Source of the DNA: an uncultured Prevotella sp.
GTDB lineage: Bacteria; Bacteroidota; Bacteroidia; Bacteroidales; Bacteroidaceae
Length of the DNA: 38,969 bases
Direction: 5' to 3'
Assembly (NCBI GenBank): GCA_934230115.1
Contig: CAKQEI010000013.1
Coordinates: forward strand, 1 to 38,969
In this document: one piece after another, positions 34,618 through 38,969 of the stretch
How positions within the stretch are numbered: the first letter of the stretch is position 1
Layout: every line of letters starts with the position of its first letter
Made by a program: the position numbers and the translations under genes
Notes under the pieces: model-generated
The model's database searches: none
Seen by the model: the letters and a program-made list of their open reading frames with translations, nothing else
What the model was told of the DNA's origin: nothing

Positions 34618-37600
34618 ATGAATTTCAACAAATTTCTACAGTCATTGTTCGGCAACAAGTCATCAAAGGACATGAAGCTCATCCAGCCTCTCGTTAACAA
34701 GGTGAAGGAAGCTTACCCAGAGATTCAGAAACTGAGCAACGACGAATTGCGTGCACGCACCAAGGAACTGCAGAAGTACGTACAGGACTCTGCCAACGAG
34801 CAGAAAGCCAAGATTGCCGAGCTTAAGGCAAAGATTGAGGAGACTCCTATCGACGAGCGCGAGGGCATCTTCAACGCCATCGACAAGCTCGAGAAGGAAG
34901 TGCTCGACCTCTACGAGAAGGCTCTCGACGAAATCATGCCAGTAGCATTCTCCATCGTCAAGGACACAGCACGCCGCTTTGCCGAGAACGAGGAGACCAT
35001 CGTTACCGCCAACGACTTCGACCGCCAGCTCGCCCTGGACCCCAAGAACGACTTCATCACCATCGACGGCGACAAGGCCATCTACCACAACCACTGGACT
35101 GCAGGCGGCAACGACCTCAAGTGGGAAATGGTGCACTACGACGTGCAGCTCTTCGGTGGTATCGTGCTCCATCAGGGCAAGATTGCCGAGATGGCCACTG
35201 GTGAGGGTAAGACCCTCGTGTCTACACTCCCTGTGTTCCTCAACGCATTGACTGGCAACGGCGTACACGTCGTTACCGTAAACGACTACCTCGCCAAGCG
35301 CGACTCTGAGTGGATGGGCCCGCTCTACATGTTCAACGGTCTCTCGGTAGACTGCATCGACAAGCACCGCCCCAACTCGCCCGAGCGTCGCCGCGCCTAC
35401 ATGGCCGACATCACCTTCGGCACCAACAACGAGTTCGGCTTCGACTACCTCCGCGACAACATGGCCACATCGCCTGCCGACCTCGTGCAGCGCAAGCACA
35501 ACTACGCCATTGTCGATGAGGTTGACTCCGTGCTTATCGACGACGCACGTACTCCGCTCATCATCTCAGGTCCCGTTGCCAAGGGCGACGTGCAGATGTT
35601 CGAGGAGTATCAGCCATTGGTTGAGAAGCTCTTCGAGGTGCAGCGCAAGCTCGCCACACAATACCTTGCCGAGGCCAAGCAGCTCATCAGCGAGGGACAG
35701 AAGACTGGCGACCAGAAGAAGCTCGACGAGGGCTTCCTCGCTCTCTACCGCTCACACAAGGCTCTGCCTAAGAACAAGCCGCTCATCAAGTACCTCTCGG
35801 AGGAAGGCATCAAGGCTGGTATGCTCAAGACCGAGGAATACTATATGGAGAACAACAACCGCCGTATGCCTGAGGCTGTGGAGCCACTCTACTTCGTTGT
35901 AGACGAGAAGCTCAACAGCTGCGACCTCACCGACAAGGGTACTGAATGGCTCGCAAAGCAGGTGAACGACGCCGAGCTCTTCGTGCTCCCCGACATCACA
36001 TCGCAGCTCTCGGCTCTTGAGGCTGAGAAGGACCTCGACGAGCAGCAGCGCCTCGACAAGAAGGACGACTTGCTCAACCACTATGCTGTGCAGTCGGAGC
36101 GCGTACACACTCTGCAGCAGCTGCTCAAGGCCTACACAATGTTCAACAAGGACGACGAGTATGTGGTTATGGACGGCGAGGTGAAGATTGTCGACGAGCA
36201 GACCGGACGTATCATGGACGGCCGACGCTGGAGCGACGGCTTGCACCAGGCTGTCGAGGCCAAGGAGCACGTGAAGGTAGAGGCTGCCACACAGACATTC
36301 GCCACTATCACCCTTCAGAACTACTTCCGTATGTACCACAAGCTCTCGGGCATGACCGGTACTGCTTCTACCGAGGCAGGCGAGTTCTGGGACATCTACA
36401 AACTCGACGTGGTGGAGATTCCTACCAACCGTCCTATCCTCCGCAAGGACCTCGACGACCGTGTCTACAAGACAGCCCGCGAGAAGTATGCTGCCGTAAT
36501 CGACGAGGTTGTGGCTATGCGCAACAGCGGACGCCCTGTGCTCGTGGGCACTACTTCGGTTGAAATCTCCGAGCTTATCTCGAAAATGCTCACCATGCGC
36601 AAGATTCCTCACCAGGTGCTCAACGCCAAGCTCCACAAGAAGGAGGCCGACATCGTGGCTGAGGCAGGACGCAGCACTATGGGCATGACCATCATCGAGG
36701 ACGAGAATGGCAACAAGCACAAGGAGGAGCGTATGCTCGGAGCCGTGACCATCGCTACCAACATGGCAGGTCGTGGTACCGACATCAAGCTCACCAAGGA
36801 GGTTAAAGCAGCAGGCGGTCTTGCCATCATCGGTACAGAGCGTCATGAGAGCCGCCGCGTAGACCGCCAGCTCCGTGGTCGTGCCGGACGTCAGGGCGAC
36901 CCGGGCAGCTCTGTGTTCTACGTTTCGCTTGAGGACAAGCTCATGCGTCTGTTCGCCTCAGAGCGCATCGCAAGCCTTATGGACAAACTCGGATTCCAGG
37001 AGGGCGACCGTATCGAGAACCCGATGATCTCGAAGAGCATCGAGCGTGCACAGAAGAAGGTTGAGGAGAACAACTTCGGTATCCGTAAGCACCTCCTCGA
37101 ATACGACGACGTGATGAACAAGCAGCGCACCGTGATCTACGAAAAGCGTCGCCACGCTCTCATGGGCGAGCGCATCGGCATGGACATCACCAACGTAATC
37201 TGGGACCGCGTGGTAAACATCATCGAGACCAACGACTACGAGGGTTGCCGCGAGCAGTTCCTCAAGGTTCTCGCCATGGAGTGCCCGTTCACCGACCAGG
37301 AGTTTGAGGCCACCAAGCGTGCCGACCTCGAGGAGCGCGCCTTCCAGGACGCTATGGCCACCTTCAAGCGCAAGACCGACCGCATCGAGTCTGTTGCTTG
37401 GCCTATCATCAAGGACGTGGAGGAGAACCAGGGTGCCATCTACGAGCGCATCATGGTGCCAATCACCGATGGCAAGCGCCTCTACAACATCCCCTGCAAC
37501 CTCAAGGAGGCCTACCGCACCGAGGGCAAGGACGTCGTGAAGCAGTTTGAGCGCACCATCATGCTCCAGATCATCGACGACGTGTGGAAGGAGAATCTCC

Positions 37601-37788
37601 GTCAGCTCGACGAACTCCGCCACAGTGTGCAGAACGCTTCCTACGAGCAGAAGGACCCGTTGCTCATCTTCAAGCTCGAGAGTGCCAAGCTCTTCGACGC
37701 TATGGTGAACGACATGAACAACCGTATTGCAAGCATACTCACCCGCGCTCAGATTCCTGAGATGAAGCGTCAGGAGGAGAATGCCTAA
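34618..37788 (+). CDS. secA: Preprotein translocase ATPase SecA
   Basis: The protein has 1056 aa, longer than E. coli SecA (901), as usual in Bacteroidetes. Walker A reads [11 protein letters not shown] (GEGKT at 195-199), Walker B DEVDSVL at 300-306. The preprotein-binding region, with insertions at about 330-420, lies between the motor lobes. The second lobe has the [12 protein letters not shown] stretch, [11 protein letters not shown] and [18 protein letters not shown]. The helical wing and scaffold follow ([16 protein letters not shown]). SecA drives secretory proteins through SecYEG. The C-terminus ends MKRQEENA, without the Cys-rich zinc motif that many SecA proteins carry. The codon usage is strongly biased (GAG, AAG, CTC), fitting high expression. 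A GNRA-loop terminator follows. Confidence 0.97.
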   Translation: MNFNKFLQSLFGNKSSKDMKLIQPLVNKVKEAYPEIQKLSNDELRARTKELQKYVQDSANEQKAKIAELKAKIEETPIDEREGIFNAIDKLEKEVLDLYEKALDEIMPVAFSIVKDTARRFAENEETIVTANDFDRQLALDPKNDFITIDGDKAIYHNHWTAGGNDLKWEMVHYDVQLFGGIVLHQGKIAEMATGEGKTLVSTLPVFLNALTGNGVHVVTVNDYLAKRDSEWMGPLYMFNGLSVDCIDKHRPNSPERRRAYMADITFGTNNEFGFDYLRDNMATSPADLVQRKHNYAIVDEVDSVLIDDARTPLIISGPVAKGDVQMFEEYQPLVEKLFEVQRKLATQYLAEAKQLISEGQKTGDQKKLDEGFLALYRSHKALPKNKPLIKYLSEEGIKAGMLKTEEYYMENNNRRMPEAVEPLYFVVDEKLNSCDLTDKGTEWLAKQVNDAELFVLPDITSQLSALEAEKDLDEQQRLDKKDDLLNHYAVQSERVHTLQQLLKAYTMFNKDDEYVVMDGEVKIVDEQTGRIMDGRRWSDGLHQAVEAKEHVKVEAATQTFATITLQNYFRMYHKLSGMTGTASTEAGEFWDIYKLDVVEIPTNRPILRKDLDDRVYKTAREKYAAVIDEVVAMRNSGRPVLVGTTSVEISELISKMLTMRKIPHQVLNAKLHKKEADIVAEAGRSTMGMTIIEDENGNKHKEERMLGAVTIATNMAGRGTDIKLTKEVKAAGGLAIIGTERHESRRVDRQLRGRAGRQGDPGSSVFYVSLEDKLMRLFASERIASLMDKLGFQEGDRIENPMISKSIERAQKKVEENNFGIRKHLLEYDDVMNKQRTVIYEKRRHALMGERIGMDITNVIWDRVVNIIETNDYEGCREQFLKVLAMECPFTDQEFEATKRADLEERAFQDAMATFKRKTDRIESVAWPIIKDVEENQGAIYERIMVPITDGKRLYNIPCNLKEAYRTEGKDVVKQFERTIMLQIIDDVWKENLRQLDELRHSVQNASYEQKDPLLIFKLESAKLFDAMVNDMNNRIASILTRAQIPEMKRQEENA

Positions 37789-37816
37789 AGCATAAAGATT
37801 TTTTGATTTATTACTG

Positions 37817-37853
37817 GGGCTATGGTGGCAACACCATGGCCCTTTTATTTTTT
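37817..37853 (+). terminator. Terminator of secA
   Basis: An 11-bp stem with one GU pair (37817-37827 with 37832-37842) is closed by a GCAA tetraloop and followed by TTTTATTTTTT. It lies 29 bp after the secA stop. Confidence 0.93.
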
Positions 37854-37901
37854 CCTGCCGAGAGAAATATTTTTTCCTGCCGAGAGAAATATTTTTTCCT
37901 G
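37847..37901. repeat. 22-bp tandem repeat overlapping the secA terminator T tract
   Basis: Two identical 22-bp copies (37847-37868 and 37869-37890) and a third start of 11 bp (37891-37901). The unit reads ATTTTTTCCTG followed by CCGAGAGAAAT. Confidence 0.85.
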
Positions 37902-38013
37902 TCCTGCGCGTAAAAATACTCACTATTTACTCAACTTAACTCAACTCAATTCAACGCCTGCAAAGTTACGACATCCTATCCAAATTTGCAATGGTTGTAC
38001 GGAAGTAGCAGTC

Positions 38014-38184
38014 ATGAGTTTTGAATTTTGAGTTTTGAATTTTGAATTGTCGGCAAAGCCGATTTTGAGTTATTCAATTTTGAATTAGGAATTATTAACC
38101 CCAAATTCTTAACTGAACAATTCAAAAATCAAAATCGCCAACGGCGACAATTCAAAAATCAAAATTCAAAATTCAAAACTCAAA
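38014..38184. repeat. Inverted repeat with arms of about 80 bp, each with its own GC-rich mini-hairpin
   Basis: The left arm (38014-38093) and right arm (38104-38184) are about 80% alike by eye, mostly runs of TTTTGAATTTTGAATT. Each arm has a small hairpin, TCGGC-AAA-GCCGA on the left and TCGCC-AAC-GGCGA on the right. It abuts array C. Confidence 0.75.
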
Positions 38185-38222
38185 TTGTCACGATTGTCAC
38201 GATTGTCACGAATGTCATTAAG
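38185..38222 (+). repeat. 9-bp repeat array C, four units
   Basis: TGTCACGAT twice, TGTCACGAA, then the cap TGTCATTAAG. It directly follows the inverted repeat and points toward the 52-bp palindrome. Confidence 0.85.
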
Positions 38223-38246
38223 AAAAAAAAAGTGGCTGTCAATACT

Positions 38247-38298
38247 CTATGTAGTAATATATAATAAAATATATATTTTATTATATATTACTACATAG
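38247..38298. repeat. Perfect 52-bp palindrome (26-bp arms, no spacer)
   Basis: Bases 38247-38272 are exactly the reverse complement of 38273-38298. The arms begin CTATGTAGTAATATATAA and meet in ATATATAT. Beyond them AAAAAAGTGG on the left and CCATTTTTT on the right can also pair, leaving an 11-nt bulge on the left. Confidence 0.95.
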
Positions 38299-38322
38299 CC
38301 ATTTTTTTCATTTCCAAAATCC

Positions 38323-38368
38323 TTAATGACAATCATGACAATCATGACATTCGTGACAATCATGGCAG
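38323..38368 (-). repeat. 9-bp repeat array D, five units
   Basis: Read on the minus strand: a degenerate TGCCATGAT, TGTCACGAA, TGTCATGAT twice, then the cap TGTCATTAAG. It is inverted relative to array C, with the palindrome between. Confidence 0.8.
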
Positions 38369-38771
38369 TTTAGGAAATGACGCAAGCAATGATTAGTATG
38401 CTATACTATTAGAAATCAGTAGATTAGCAATACAAGCGATAACAAACGACAGAAGCTCTACACCCAATAAACATTGATTTTGAAGCCCCACCGCATGTAA
38501 AACCCACGCAAAAGCAAGGCAAAAACCACTCAAAAAATAAGGCAAATAGGTGTTCACATGACTCTAAGCACCTTTTTTCACTTGTTTTTTTTAGCATGAT
38601 TTTGAGCTGTTTTACTGCGAAAACAGCATTTTTTTGTAGAAAACAATCCAAATTCGGCGAAAAACCATTCATAAACTGAACTCAGGGGTAAGGCTAAAAT
38701 CATTCAATCAACCAAAGGCTTACACTACAATTTCAATCAACTTTTTAAACTGCAACACACTGGTATGATTG
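38369..38771. other. Intergenic stretch without recognised feature
   Basis: AT-rich sequence between arrays D and E. The only ORF of note is an 82-codon minus-strand frame that looks accidental. No RNA gene, promoter or repeat was seen here. Confidence 0.5.
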
Positions 38772-38821
38772 CTGTCACGAATGTCACGAATGTCATGATT
38801 GTCACGAATGTCATTAAGAAA
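38772..38821 (+). repeat. 9-bp repeat array E, five units
   Basis: TGTCACGAA twice, TGTCATGAT, TGTCACGAA, then the cap TGTCATTAAG followed by AAA. Same orientation as arrays A and C. Confidence 0.85.
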
Positions 38822-38833
38822 TTTGAAAGTCTG

Positions 38834-38864
38834 CAAAGGGGGTGGTTTCAACCCAACCCCTTTG
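38834..38864. other. GC-rich hairpin
   Basis: CAAAGGGG (38834-38841) pairs with CCCCTTTG (38857-38864), with a nested GGT/ACC helix inside. No T tract follows in either direction, so it is not a simple terminator. Confidence 0.55.
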
Positions 38865-38926
38865 TAACAACCAAGAACTTATATATACCGATTGTGAAAG
38901 TACATATAAAAAGTGTTTGAGAGAAG

Positions 38927-38968
38927 AATGAGGAAAGTTTACTGGTTATCAGTTACTTTCCTCATTTT
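38927..38968 (+). terminator. Terminator-like hairpin at the window end
   Basis: A 12-bp stem (38927-38938 with 38955-38966) and an inner ACTG/CAGT helix, followed by TTTT. No plus-strand gene is seen upstream after secA, so it may end a small RNA or serve a gene beyond the window. Confidence 0.5.
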
Positions 38969-38969
38969 G

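Noticed and set aside
34663..35499. Long minus-strand ORFs inside secA (also at 35752-36846 and 36958-37923)
   Set aside because: Shadows of strongly biased secA codon usage (GAG/CTC/GAC on the coding strand give long Val/Leu/Glu/His-rich antisense frames).
38424..38672. Minus-strand ORF of 82 codons, Cys- and Phe-rich
   Set aside because: No recognisable domain, atypical composition, no promoter, and it lies in repeat-rich non-coding DNA.

Overview
The window looks like a chromosomal segment from a member of the Bacteroidales, most likely Prevotella/Segatella. This rests on the gene set: a Bacteroidetes-type S1 tail, an EF-G2 paralogue, a DUF4105/Lnb protein, an HsdR_N protein divergent from holA, and an lptC-CNNM-ppiD order. 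It also rests on AT-rich leaders without Shine-Dalgarno motifs and on promoters of the Bacteroidetes type (TTTG, about 19-21 nt, TAnnTTTG). No phage, plasmid, insertion sequence, tRNA or rRNA was seen.

Layout, left half. The 3' end of rpsA (1-319) is followed by a terminator. Four minus-strand genes come next: pflA, a zinc-ribbon membrane protein, a secreted GH25 muramidase and an EF-G2-type translation factor. hemW (+) converges on the minus-strand hisG-hisD-hisC operon, which lacks hisB. An MltF-like lytic transglycosylase diverges from hisG. A small lipoprotein (-) follows. Then comes an O-acetylhomoserine sulfhydrylase (+) whose leader can fold into a three-way junction. tex and an XRE-type regulator (-) follow, and behind the regulator lies about 0.78 kb of gene-free, AT-rich DNA dotted with TTTAC motifs.

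Layout, right half. holA (-) diverges from a stand-alone HsdR_N-type nuclease-like gene. A hexapeptide acetyltransferase, a TerB/J-domain protein, an SNF2 ATPase and an uncharacterised 628-aa partner follow on the plus strand. A minus-strand envelope cluster (FadL-like barrel, lptC, CNNM/CBS protein, ppiD) comes next. A plus-strand envelope and secretion cluster then holds a Lnb-type protein, a phosphatase-fold protein that has lost nearly all its catalytic residues, and secA. The last 1.18 kb has no convincing gene but is densely packed with repeats.

Most interesting non-genic signal: five intergenic arrays of a 9-bp unit (TGTCAYGAW), in both orientations, all ending in the same TGTCATTAAG cap. 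Two of them face each other around a perfect 52-bp palindrome, and beside them lies an inverted repeat with arms of about 80 bp. Most interesting proteins: the predicted pseudophosphatase upstream of secA, the EF-G paralogue with a degenerate GTPase centre, and the SNF2/628-aa pair. All family assignments were made by reading the sequence, without database searches.
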